Shown here in pieces: positions 1 to 11,598 of a stretch of DNA of 64,000 nt. The notes under the pieces were generated by a model. It was not told the origin of the DNA. It saw only the letters and a program-made list of their open reading frames with translations, and searched no databases. Source of the stretch: Moniliophthora roreri (Eukaryota; Basidiomycota; Agaricomycetes; Agaricales; Marasmiaceae); NCBI GenBank assembly GCA_001466705.2, contig LATX02000178.1, positions 248,001 through 312,000 on the forward strand, in the 5' to 3' direction. Position 1 is the stretch's first letter. Each line of letters begins with the position of its first letter. Both the position numbers and the translations under genes were made by a program.

Positions 1-670
1 GTCGCGTGGAGGGTCGTAACTTGGATAGAGCGACTTGCATACTGGATCATTCGGTAGTAGGAACGGTAGAAGAGCCGTCTGGACTGCAAATAGCTCCGTT
101 ATCCCGAGTTCATGCAGTCGTTTCACCATCCATTCGCTGAGACCCATAGTACGACCATTGTCCGGGAGGGGCAACACAACGCTGGGATCTACAACTTCTG
201 CGTCTACCAAGGCCTGATCCAGCCCTTGCAACGCCAGTATAGATTGTGATGGTGCATCCGGAAGGGCCGGTAGAGAGAATGAAGGGAGGACCGCGGGTGG
301 TGTTGGTGACCTCACAAGCTTTGCTTCGATAGATGGTGAAGGATTCTCTTGAGGAATGATGGAAATTTTCCGCCGCTTTTTGGGAGGCTTTTGAACGGGG
401 CTGTCGTTAATCTGCATCGCAGCTGAATCTTGCTCCTCTTGCTCCTCCTCCCCGTCCTCGTCAGCTTGCTCTACATCTTCTACATGCTTCTCGATTGCGG
501 AAGGCTTGCTGTATTTCTTGATTTTTCGGCGTTCCTTTTTTCGCTTGAGATAACGCTTCTTGGCTTTTGTTTTTTCCTAATATCTCGTATTAGAATCAGC
601 ATTTGAGAATATGTGAATTGAGACATATACTTACCTTTGTCGTAGTGGATCCAGTGCCTTCCGCCGCCAT
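1..670 (-). CDS. DBP6: DBP6/DDX51-type DEAD-box RNA helicase, N-terminal part (runs off left edge)
   Basis: N-terminal part of an ATP-dependent RNA helicase expected to act in the nucleolus in 60S ribosomal subunit assembly. The ATG is at 670-668 and encodes a 12-residue first exon (MAAEGTGSTTTK), followed by a GTAAGT...TAG intron of about 60 nt. Exon 2 continues to the window edge. Visible parts are a very basic Lys/Arg-rich stretch (KAKKRYLKRKKERRK), an acidic Glu/Asp run, a second basic patch (PPKKRRK), and then the Q-motif region with LGITELFAVQTALLPFLLP and SLYPSYDPP. That order, and the long insert between the Q motif and the missing Walker A motif, fits the Dbp6/DDX51 subgroup. The catalytic DEAD core lies outside the window. 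The gene is divergent from RAE1. Confidence 0.8.
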
Positions 671-813
671 GGCGAACAGCAGAAGCGAATGCCAGGCGAA
701 TGCTGACCGAGTCGGAGAATTGGTTTGATCGCTGGAGGGGGGTCTCGTGAACCGTGGGATCAACGATCTCAACCCCTCGTTAGCTTTGTTCTCCCTCCTC
801 GTCGTCGGTCGCA
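671..813. promoter_or_regulatory. Shared divergent promoter between DBP6-like and RAE1 genes
   Basis: Only 143 bp separate the two start codons, which face away from each other, so both promoters must overlap here. I see no clear TATA box, which is common for housekeeping genes. Co-regulation of a ribosome-assembly gene and an mRNA-export gene is an inference from the layout only. Confidence 0.5.
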
Positions 814-2180
814 ATGTCCTTCTTCGGGTCGGCGACTTCAACATCAACGACTAGCAATGTCGAAAAAGACATTGAGATGTCTGACCCGCCCACAGACTCG
901 ATATCCTCAATGTCTTTCTCCAGTCAAGCAGACTACCTAGCAGTGGGCAGTTGGGATAACAGCGTAGGATCTCTACATCTAGGAGTGGCCAGTGCTAATC
1001 TTTTCAGATTTTTAGGTTCGTATATACGAGGTTGGGGCTGGCGGACAGTCCCAAGGAAAGGCGATGTACCAACATCAAGGGCCTGTTTTATCCGTGTGCT
1101 GGAGCAAGGCGCGTCGTTCTCTTCTCTTAACCCATTTTTCTGTGTTAATCTTGCTTTCGATAGGACGGAAACAAAGTATTTTCAGGCGGCGCAGACAATG
1201 CTGGACGTATGTTCGACATTACCACAGGCCAGGCAACTCAAGTTGCCCAACACGATGCTCCCATCAAAGTGGCGAAGTGGGTGGAGGCGCCTCATCAAGG
1301 CATTCTTGCGACAGGAAGCTGGGAAAAAACTATCAAAGTGAGTGATTGGTCGTGTTGCGCCCGGAGACTGACCAATGCCCTCTATCAGTATTGGGACTTG
1401 AGGACTCCCACTCCCGTGGCCTCTATGACTCTTCCAGAGCGATGCTACACTCTTGACATTCAATATCCATTGATGGTCGTAGGAACAGCGGAACGCCACA
1501 TTCAAATCTTCAACTTGACGAATCCCACAACTCCATACAAAACGATGGTTTCACCACTCAAATGGCAAACTCGCGTTGCTTCTTGCTTTACTGCTTCTAC
1601 TAGCAGTGGCTTTGCTGTTGGAAGTATTGAGGGTCGAGTAGCGATCCAGTATGTTGAGGAAAAGGACAGCAGGTAGGACCTACACGAATTTAAAGATTTT
1701 TGTACACTGATGATGATGCAGCAACAACTTCTCATTCAAATGCCACCGACGAGACTCCAATCCGAACACTAAAGACCAATCGTTGGTCTATGCCGTCAAT
1801 GACATTTCGTTCCATCCTGTTCACGGTACCTTCTCCACGTGCGGTATGTTCTGCAATCCTTCGCTTCGAACGTGTCCTGAACGTGTTTACCAGGCTCAGA
1901 CGGGACAATTCACTTTTGGGACAAAGATGCGCGTACCAGGTTAAAGAGTGAGTCGCATCACTGCCTAAGCCACAGTTCACTCATGAATTGCCTTACAGCG
2001 TTCGAACCCGCACCCGGTCCCATCGCTTGTAGCGCCTTCAACCGCACTGGAAGTATTTTTGCGTACGCCATCTCCTACGACTGGTCGAAGGGTCATTCTG
2101 GTATGACCCCCGGACATCCGAACAAATTAATGTTGCATGCTTGTAAAGAGGAGGAGGTCAAGAAGAGACCCAGAAAGTAG
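814..2180 (+). CDS. RAE1: mRNA export factor RAE1/Gle2 (WD40 repeat protein)
   Basis: Nuclear-pore-associated WD40 propeller needed for mRNA export, and a partner of Nup98-type proteins. The protein begins [13 protein letters not shown] and is spread over about seven exons. Blade signatures read in order after splicing: [105 protein letters not shown] and a C-terminal [10 protein letters not shown]. These match Rae1/Gle2 closely, and the spliced length (about 350 aa) is normal. The stop TAG is at 2178-2180. Most introns are GT-AG, but the one after WSK (1109-1163) fits the frame only with a GC donor. Near-certain identification from sequence; no lesion seen. Confidence 0.93.
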
Positions 2181-2335
2181 TCCATTCGCCATAACAACTC
2201 TGTTGTTGCCTGCGTCATTGTGATAACTTCTAACCGACGAAACAATTTATCTACCTATCCAGCTTCTCATTTGTTCAACGATATTCAATTGTACATCCAA
2301 TTTTTGTGAGAAGTGAATAATCTCGTTCAAATCGA

Positions 2336-3938
2336 CTACCCGTCCACTATCTGTACCTTGATAGATCCGGTCTCTCGATGGACGCAAGTCTCGAACGCGT
2401 CCACGATCTGCTCCACCGGAAATGTGTGGGTTATGAGCTTGTCCGCTTCTCCCAGAACGCCATCATTCAACAGGCGAATAACTGTAGGCCAAGTTTGCTT
2501 ATAGCGGAAACTTGTTACGATGCTTTTGCAAATATGTTTGAACTTGTGCATGACCCTTGAAACAGGAAATGGAACTCACTTGACCTCTCGGAAACCCATC
2601 GCCATCAGCGGTAGCTCAACATCAGGTTTACCGCACCCGACTTGTAGAAGGGTACCACCATCAACTATGGCCTGCAGGATCCCATTCAGCTGGACCAAAA
2701 CAAACTGAGGACGATTCTGTGAACTCACGTAGATTGCTGCCACGATACTAGATTGGGCACCAGTACACTCGAATGCGATTTCTGGGGTACATTCCGGACC
2801 GAGCGTCTCTCGTATTTTCTTCGACGTCTCAAAACGGTCCCATGTTAAGTCAATCTTAAGAGCGAGGTTGAATCCGAGATGCCTTGCTTGCTCCAGACGG
2901 GATTCCTCTAAGTCTGTGATGCATATGGGATGTGCACCGGAAGCCCGGGCGCACAGAGCGGCAGCCAGTCCAATAGGACCCGCACCTATTAAAACTCCTC
3001 GTTAGTGGACCGGAAGCGAAACAGGATAGGAACTAGGCACCACAGATGAGAACAGGCTGTCCCAACTTGAGCTGTGCTCGAGAAACGGCACCAACTGCTA
3101 CGGAAAACGGTTCCACGAGGGCTCCTTGAGCGAAGGACATGCTATCTGGAATCCTGGTGGACGGATACCTTATGAGCGAGTGTGCAACGAGATAAAATGA
3201 AGCGTACTTGTGTAGGAAACGGGCAGGATGCGCTATGTACCGTGCCATGGTCCCATGCGACGGAGGTGTACCGCTGAACTTCACAGACGGGCAGAGGTTG
3301 TAACGACCCGATATACAGTGTTTGCATCCCCAGCATGTAACTCCCGGTTCGATTGAGACACGATCCCCTTTCTTGAAGTTCTTCACGTTTAAACCGACTT
3401 CAAGAATCTCTCCGGAAGATTCGTGCCCTATGACGAGTCAGCTTATCAGAAAAGGATCAGCTGAGTACTTACCAAGAATAAGATCATGGTCGACCATACA
3501 GTCGCCAATTCTACCGGATTTCCAAAAGTGAATCTGATGAATGCCGAGTGAACTCGTGATTTGCCCATCTAAAATGCTTGAGGGAACCTTTTTACCTCAG
3601 ACCCACAGATACCGGTCGCACGAACATGCACTATACTGAAATCGACGAAAGCGTTGACATTGGATGAGGATCACAAGAAATAGGTTCGCTCACCAATCAG
3701 CGGGCCCACAAACAGGATACGGAATTTCCTCTTGATAAATCTGGTGGTCCTTCGTCACCCAGAGAGCAATATTTGGTTTTGCACTTGGTCCGGATGCACG
3801 TCGAAAGTTTCCGTCAGATGCGACGCCTCCCAGGTTTAATTTGTCGATGAGTTTTTGTGGAACAGCATCGGAAGACCCATTCAGCCTGATACTTTGGGCG
3901 GAGGAATTCTCGAAGTGGGCTTGGGTCGCAGTGAGCAT
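2336..3938 (-). CDS. Zinc-dependent polyol dehydrogenase (L-arabinitol 4-dehydrogenase / xylitol dehydrogenase type)
   Basis: Medium-chain dehydrogenase that would oxidise a sugar alcohol with NAD+, as in fungal pentose or sorbitol catabolism. Spliced motifs: ATGICGSE then IHFWKSGRIGD (GroES-like N-domain, catalytic-zinc Cys), GHESSGEI (catalytic His-Glu), IEPGVTCWGCKHC followed by SGRYNLC (four structural-zinc Cys), LVEPFSVAVGA, and the Rossmann fold VLICGAGPIGLAAALCARASG followed by an Asp in ICITDLEESR, which favours NAD. The first in-frame ATG after an upstream stop is at 3938 and begins MLTATQAHF. The residue at 3962 is TTG and was not used as a start. The N-terminus carries about 60 extra residues before the usual domain start. 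The stop is at 2336-2338. The exact polyol cannot be told from sequence alone. Confidence 0.85.
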
Positions 3939-5934
3939 GGGGAATGGTGGTCGTGGGTCCAATGCATGTCATCGTGGGTTTTTCTTCTCGGGCGCGGTCC
4001 CCAATATCCGGGTCGGAAGTTGGGAAGCCTCACTTTCAAAGTCCGGGACCTGGTGTGTACAGATCATCCGTTCCTATCAGAAGCGAAGTATTCAGATGAT
4101 TGGGTGAACCAATTGGTCTCGTTGCAGTCTGCAGAGTTGCTGACATGTACTATTTACAGGGTGCTCGTATTAACGGCTCTCAGGCGGAATGGTGCCTCCT
4201 GCAATTCTTCACCCGAACTGCTCAGCAGAAGTCGATCCAAATACATACCTATCAGGACTTGAATCTAGCAGTGACCTGTGCATCTTTAGTGCAGGCTATT
4301 GAAGATCTGCATATTGCAAAATCATTGTCGTAAGATAGACAGACTCCGGCTCGAGATCATAATAGACGTACAGTGACGTTGATAACCATGCGACGCTCGT
4401 TCTCTGTTCGGGTATCATAGTGGTTATTCGCTGAATCGCTCGACCGATCGGAACTTGGGTAACGCCCACAGATGGCCCCTAAAGAGACTGAGGGACATTG
4501 AATCTTTGTTGGTCATTCAAAACCGACAGTGTATGTTTCGAACAGGGCAACCGGACCTAGTAAAGAGTACGCAATTAACGGTTCAGCTTCGCCCCGGAAA
4601 GAACGGATGTGCCTCGATTTGAATTGTTTTCGGTAGTTGTCGATATCGTGGAGTAGTGACAGGATTTCAAGTTTTTGTTGGAGAGATTAGAACTGTAGAT
4701 GGAGGTAGAAGATCATTAAATACGTACCTGGATACAAAGAATGCTGAGTTGCCCGGAAACTTTTAAAGTCTCAACGAACATAGGGCATTCGGCTAGAGCT
4801 TGTGCCCCAGCCTGAGGCTGGCGGCTAGTGCATGAAGTATAGACCAACATAATCACAGCCAAGGTCGTTGTGGCTCTCTTTGAACGCATCGCGAACACGT
4901 GCATGATAGTCAAGGATCCAGAAACGATACCTATAATTTCAAATCTTCTATGATATGACCTGTCCAACTCGTTCCTCATTACTCGGGCAGCGAGATCAGA
5001 AACTGGATGCACGTTCCAGATCAACGAAATTCACTATAATCTGCGCCATATAAAAACAGTCCAGCATCGAGTTTTCCCTGCCCAGCACCTGTGAGGCGAG
5101 AAAATCAATATTGTGATGACGTGTAAAGAGAATCGACGTATCTCCCTCCAGAGGATGGAATCAATGTTCTGCCCTTGTGGGTAATGTAGGAGAGAGAGAG
5201 AACGCATGACGAGAGGCTGCAAGATTCAAGTACGATGTCGTTGACAGAGTTCATCGGGCACAGTTTAGTATTGTCTGTCCTTTTCCAGGGAGAGGTGGAG
5301 ATACACACACAATTGGAATCGTGATATATTATTGAGCGTACTAGGTTGAGATACGAGAGGGTGTAATGTAGGCGATAAGGTTTCTGAGAAAAGGTTTCAC
5401 AGGAGGAACTGGATTTGGTGGTTTTGGGAGTAAATGACGGTAGCTTCTGGATCCTGCAAATGCATATAGTAGATGATTGGAATTTGTTGTGACCTTGCTT
5501 CCATTACCAAGGATGACGCCAAACTAAAAATGAGAACATGTCGTTCAGAAACCACTGGGTTGCGTACCTGCCTCCAACCTGCTTCTCTATGATCTAGGAC
5601 ATACCGTCTTGTTTTTCAGACGGCCCGATGTTGAAATCGACCGACGACGACGACATCGTAATATCCTCCGATTATACATAAGGAGAGATGTTACATAGTA
5701 GATATGATTTCAAAGTTCGAAGTTCAAATTAACGGCTTACTAGCTTGCGGCTCCTGGCTCCAAAAAAAGTCAGTTCCAGTGACCCCGTCCAGTACTGGGA
5801 TGTACTGCATGTATTAATAGTACAGGTATAAGGGATATACAAACACGGATGCATCATGGTATACAGGACAGATTAAAATGGATAGATGAAGAAACGTGCG
5901 AGTCTGAAGGTCCCTTCGTCACGCCCAATCTGAA
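3939..5934. other. Intergenic, no recognised gene
   Basis: Two kilobases between the polyol dehydrogenase start and the end of the Zn2Cys6 regulator. The only frame of interest is a minus-strand hydrophobic stretch at about 4716-4980 (segment RFEIIGIVSGSLTIMHVF and TTTLAVIMLVYTS). It could belong to a small membrane protein, but I could not build a convincing spliced model, and the in-frame upstream start is not ATG. Nothing else is supported. Confidence 0.4.
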
Positions 5935-8900
5935 TCAGGTAAATATCTTGTTATCGTTTGCTGTGAAAGACGCGACGCTATAAGCCAAGGCCCAGTCGTC
6001 CTCACTCAATGTAAGAGAGTTTTGATCATGACCCTGGGAAGAGAATGCGGAGAATAACGCCGCGAGAGCTGTGCCGACAACCGTTAGGTTATAGCATGCA
6101 TGAACAGCAACTTCGACTCACCCTCAGGACTGATGTCTGACTTTGGGGACTCTCCTGTCGTTCTCTGTACTAATCGCTTGAAGATTGCCTGAGACCGAAT
6201 CGTGAGTTTCTACAGCCTCAAAAGCAAAATGGATTCACCATCTCAGCACCAGAAACAAAAGTGTCGACGCCTTCAGTAGCATTCTTCAAGCTGGCTCTCC
6301 GCTTCTGAGAGGCGTACTTCTCAACAACGGCTTCAATCCATTTCACGCCCATCCAATAGGATGCCTGTCTGGAGAGGGCTTTCTTGCAAAGCTTGAAGTT
6401 GGTGATAGCCATCTGGGCAAGAATGCTGGTGGAAGAGTGAAGGATTTTACTCGGATTGTTTCCATGTCCTGCTACATGGGCTGGCGAAGCTGCCCAACTG
6501 TCTCCTGAGCCGGAGGAAGCAGAAGAGGAAGATGCAAGAACGTCTCGTCCGGTCCGAATACGATAATCTACGATGAGAGGTCAACTTATGAGAATTGCCT
6601 TGCTTCCATGTAACTTACCTTGAATCCATGCACTAGCAGCAACAAAGAAGCATTGGTTGACGAACGGTGATGCTAGGTATGCAAATGGGTCCACTAAATC
6701 CGCGGAACTTAAGATGTTACTGATGGCGAGGCACGAATTATTAACAACTGCAAGTCGGTCCTGAAGACTGGCGTTTGCAGCATTAACTCGCGGATGAATA
6801 AGAGGTGGTCGATACAGAAGAATGATAATAGAGTTGTACTGTCTACGTCAGCAGGTCATCGATCTTGTCATGATGAATCACCTACCCAGAGATGAAGGGC
6901 AAGGAACGTGGGACTCGCCGAGTTCTCCGCATGTATTCGAAGGCTACAAGTAGGGATCAGCTTAGTAAGAATCATACATGTCTTCAACTTACTTCTCCGG
7001 ATTGAACACCATTAGCTCAGGTAGAGAGTGATAAGCGACCGTTATCATATCCTCGACCTCTGCCAAATTTAGAATGACTTCGCCGTTGGCATCCGACATA
7101 GGTGTAACGTTTCCCGCATTGGCTCCCTTCTCTGCATTGTCCGGTCCATCGCTCTTGTCTGCGCGTGAAGGAGGATCTGATCTCGGAGGCTTCCAACTGG
7201 GCTCTACGGTGTTGATTGTTTCCGCCAGAGCACCGTAAAGTTGGAACATTTTGACATGGAACGGGAACGGGGAAGGTGCACGGTTACTTGGGTCAGTAAC
7301 AAGGCTGTCGTTATCTGCGCGTGTGATAGATAGAATTTCATTTTCAGTGGGTAGAGAGACCTGAGCAGGTCGTTTCATGAATATTCGGCCCATAAGTAAC
7401 TTACTCCTCACCTTGATCTCTTTATCCTTCACTGTAACAGGCCGTCCCGTTCCAAACGCCAACGTGCGATCTAAAATAAAGCAAGACCACCAAAGTAATC
7501 GATCGCTGGCCCGTTGTATTTCGCTGGCCGAATACCCTTCAACGTCCTGAAAGTCATACACAATCAGTATTCAATTATTATTCGAAAGCGGGGGATAATG
7601 TACTTGATGCAATCCAAGGTCCACTGCCATGCTGCAGACATGAGTGAGAAAGATGCTAAAACTAGTCATCAAGAAGTTGCAGCTTACCGAAGAGCCATCC
7701 CAGAGTAGGTCCAAAGCGCACCTACAAACAGCACTTCAGACACATCTAATAAAAATGGGTTCATAGTTCCGCACCTTCATTATTCAGGCCAAATGAAAAG
7801 TACGCCAGAAATAGTAACGCTGCGACCGTGTTCGAGGACGGGAAACCCAATAATGGTACAAGGAGTTGCTTAGTTTTCTCGGCAAAGGGTATCCCATAAG
7901 TTGCCGGTGACTTGTCCCTGGCTTGCGATCTTATGATGGGCACATCGGAGAATCTGGGGTCGCATAAACGTTAATGGCGCTATCCAATCAAGAAAAATAA
8001 GATCAGAAGAGACCTTGCTGCTAGTGCACATGTCGCGTTGAGGAGTAGAGGAGCTGTTACCCGTCTACTGGGATCTTCATGGTCGATATTGCTCATTAAG
8101 GAAGCTTCCGTGAGAAAAGGGAAGTGGCTTCCCATCCTAGCGAAAAATAGAGGTAGCAATTTCTGTAGTACCGTTGGCCGGGGAATGTCCGAATTGGCCT
8201 CAAAAGGAGAATCTGAGGCCGTGACAGTCGAACCGCCAATACCGCTTATATCCATCGTTTGGTGGGAAGAATACGTCGGGTGGGTATAATGAATAGGCTC
8301 AAAGGAAAACGATGTCTTTGGATTGTTGAAATCAAAGTCGGTTGGTGTTCCCGAGTTCGACGATTCACCTAGGGTAGGCGATACAGACCTTGAGCCGGGG
8401 ATAGGCGCACGAAAAGCAATGGATATTTGCTCAAGACCGGGCTGGAACGAGATGGCATTTCAGAACGACGTAGCGCAAATCAATACACTGGCCATACCTG
8501 GATTGCTGTCGGTCCGAAAGGACTGAAAAGCACGTTCAATGAAACGAGATAGATGAAGTGCTATGAAATGACGTACCGGTGATATTGCAAAACAAGCGGA
8601 GGATCTGGTGGATGCGATAACGGAGGAGGGGCTCGTTCAGCCTCAACAGACGGGCTTATCGCCGAGGGCCGCATAATGGCTGATGAAGGCTCTCCATGCC
8701 TCTCCGCTACTAAATGTTTGACTGACGCCGAGCCATTCTGACCTTGTCCTACCGAATTAGTGCCCATCATAGCCCAAGTCGGATCTGTTCCAGTTGCTGC
8801 TGCCAGGAGAACATCCAGTGCTGTCGGGCCAGGGGCATGGGGTTGGTGAGGACTGGGCAGAATTGGAGAGTTGTGATGGGTGTATGATCGTGGCGAAACA

Positions 8901-9450
8901 TCGTGATTATGAGTTGAATGTATCCGGTTGCTTGGATGCATGTTGCCTCCGTAGTGTTCCCCAAGAGGGCCGCGCAGTGCGGGGGAAGAGCCTCCATTCA
9001 TCGCATTTTCATAAACTCCCTTTCTCCTGGAGCGGAAATGTTCATCCTCATCGACATGCATAGACATAGATCTTCTTGGTTCTTTTGCTTCGCTGCTTCC
9101 AGGAAGGCCAGATCGATCCGCCGGTTGCTGTTTAGTTCGAACAAGCCCGGACATTTTTTTATGCTTCCTGCCGTCCAGTTCTGGGTCAGGCCATTCGCAC
9201 TGAGCTCCTGATGACTCGCAAGTAGCGCAAACTGGTTTTGTTCCGTCACATTTGCCCTTTTTTTCTAAGAGTAAACGAGAGAATAAGCGTTTTTGAAAGT
9301 CCGGAAGAGGTAGCACAACGCACGACGACAACGGTGACAAGCTAATGTTATCCTTTTCCGTTTCAGCCCTGTGGGTACATTAGGTGTAGAACTGCTCGAA
9401 GGAGTGCTATTTGACTCGTGAGGACTGGACGATGATCGAGGAGTGGCCAT
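5935..9450 (-). CDS. Zn2Cys6 fungal transcription factor with Fungal_trans domain
   Basis: Sequence-specific regulator. From the ATG at 9450 (MATPRSSSSPHES) the protein has a Ser/Thr/Pro-rich start, then a binuclear zinc cluster CHRCRQKKGKC...CATCESSGAQC, assembled across one intron (C-x2-C-x6-C-x6-C-x2-C-x6-C), and a basic linker. A long low-complexity Pro/Ser/His segment follows, then HRPFGPTAIQPG, a motif I associate with Agaricomycete regulators. The Fungal_trans region follows: LFFARMGSHFPFLTEASL, TCALAARF, ALWTYSGMALRVAVDLGLHQ and SEIQRASDRLLWWSCFILD. The last exon ends with SVASFTANDNKIFT and TGA at 5937-5935. Roughly ten introns. An upstream in-frame ATG at 9621 would add about 57 residues. 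The regulated pathway is unknown. Confidence 0.85.
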
Positions 9451-9741
9451 GACGGGCGCAGAGGTGATGTGGGGAGACTTCCGAGTTTTGGCAATTTGCA
9501 CACCGGAAATCCCACAGCACTGCTTTTTCGGACTCAGAATCGGGGGCCTTTGTTCTAGCCTGTTCCTCTTCATCTCATTTATGTCAATTTTGTCCCCAAT
9601 CCCAATGTTCTTGACAATCATATATCATAAGAAAACATGGTAACACTAATTCTACAAACCAAAATCTCCATGCTGCCCACAGCCCTGGACAGTGGACACG
9701 TTGATGGAAAGAAAGTAACTACGAAATACCGCCGAGCATCC

Positions 9742-11000
9742 TCAATCATTCTCAGACTTTTCATATGCTGGTGGTGGATCTTCTCCGGCTGCCTTTGTAC
9801 GATCCGGGCCCTCGCTCACAGCGACCGCGTAGCTGTCTGCAGTCACGTTTTGCCTTGTGGTCATCTCCTTTGCAGCAGCCACTTCCTGTGTACTATCCTT
9901 TATTCGATTGGTTTCCGTGCTCAATGATTTACGTCGTATAATCCCTGGCTTTCGTAGCAACCGTTTTGCAGCAGAAGAACAAGCAAGTGAAACCGATGGC
10001 GAATAGCAGAGGCACCATGCCAAAAAGAACAGTTACCGCTCACTTCCAAGGAGTGAATGATACATCGAAGGAAATCTGGGAGTTTCGGAACGAGAAATGA
10101 AGGATGAAAACTTTTGTTGGTTGCAGCCAAGAATACACACCTCGTAACGGTTGTTCCTGTTGTAATAACACATGTATAGTACCAACAGCATAGGAGTCGA
10201 GGAAATGTTGTGCGTTTGCTTGAGACTGCGAAAAATCCTGGGTATACGAGACGGCGTCCTGTACAACACCCCTACCGAACGGAGTGTGCGATATTTGGAG
10301 GGAAACATGATAGTGGGCAACGAAGGATGCAGGCCTGATGATTTGTGGAGTCACAACAGCGGCAATGACACCTTAAACCAAGAATCAACAAGGTTGGTGA
10401 ACCACCCGAAGGCAACACTCACTGGGATGAAAAACGCGAGGTACTGCATGATTGGCTTCCATCTGACGTTGAATAACTGAAAAGATTTTCTGAGGACTGA
10501 CGAAATTGCGGGGGTTCGAGCTTACCTCGTTATGCGCGATTGACAGGTATCACAACACTTCCTGCAACATCGATAGCTGTCGATATGGAAGCTGGTCCAT
10601 TTAGTTGACACCGCATATCCAAAGTCATTCTACTGACCCATTATCATATGTAGCTCCCATCAAACTACTGGGGCAAGTCGTACTGTTGGAATGCAGGTCG
10701 CCGGATTGTAATCCGCGTTCACTTGATTGACGAGAGCATTGCACGACGGTGTTCCCAGGGCACCTGTGCCTACACTGCGGAACGGTCCATAGTCGGCATA
10801 GCAGCAACGTTGATTGTGCAACGAGCCCGAGGCCGTCCATGCCTGACACTTTCTGTGCCAATTCCTGGACTCTAAAAACCGTGTTTTTACAAGGGCAAAA
10901 TGACAACTCACTTCGAAAGTTCAATTCAAAGAATAAACCGAGAAAGAGAGGGAGAGAAACGATAAAATAATGCCACGAGCAAGGCCAGCGAGGCCTTTTA
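9742..11000 (-). CDS. Putative membrane protein with PPxY-containing C-terminal tail; exon structure unresolved
   Basis: Several minus-strand segments look coding, but I could not join them with confidence. Near 10,700-10,910 there is a Cys-containing stretch (CQAWTASGSLHNQRCCYADY, then TPSCNALVNQVNADYNPATC), which suggests an extracellular domain. Near 10,040-10,350 there is a hydrophobic segment, VIAAVVTPQII. Near 9,950-10,020 a likely transmembrane helix, GMVPLLFAIGFTCLFFCC, is seen in one frame. A hydrophilic tail ends EDPPPAYEKSEND and stops at 9742. PPAY is a PPxY motif of the kind bound by WW domains of Rsp5-type ubiquitin ligases. The start codon is not assigned; the upper coordinate is approximate. 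It could be a decayed gene. Confidence 0.35.
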
Positions 11001-11598
11001 GGCATCATAGAAGAGGTAGAAAGTATGTAAAGTGTCGGGCGCGACAGGAGACATCGCAACATAAAGGGATGGATAACCGCGAATTGACAGGAGACATGGC
11101 TCATTTATGTCGCTCATTCGATGCTTTTCTCCTTTCTCGTCGTCGATGTCGCTGGGGTTTGGAAAAGAAATAAATGTCTCTTATCCCGAGGATGACCCAC
11201 ATACACACCTCAATGACCCTCGTGGACGTGGACGTGGACGCATTCCATGGTATCCCAATTTCTCGACCCTGGAATTTGACAATCCAAATACATGAAGGTC
11301 TTTCTGCTGTTAACTGAACTTGAAAGCTTTTGAGGTGCCTATGATCATTGATGGGAATCGCAAACGATTGCTGTTGACTGAGTCACGATAAATACTGGGC
11401 GCTAAATTGCAAACTGCTACAATTATTACGAGTCCGGGTTTCGTCTGTATCTGCCAATTTTTTTTTCCCTATACGGAAGGTATCTCATTGTCGGCCGGCC
11501 TCAGAAAGTTTCCGTAATATATATACTACAACGCCAGAAAACGGACTCGTACTCGCCATCTGACCCTGATGGCCCACTGCGGCAAGTTCTGTACAGAT
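11001..11598. other. Intergenic, no recognised gene
   Basis: No convincing coding sequence. A short plus-strand open frame (about 11,107-11,295) contains a triple GTGGAC hexamer (about 11,224-11,241) giving an RGRGRGR run, but it has no homology I recognise and no visible exon partner. Confidence 0.4.
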
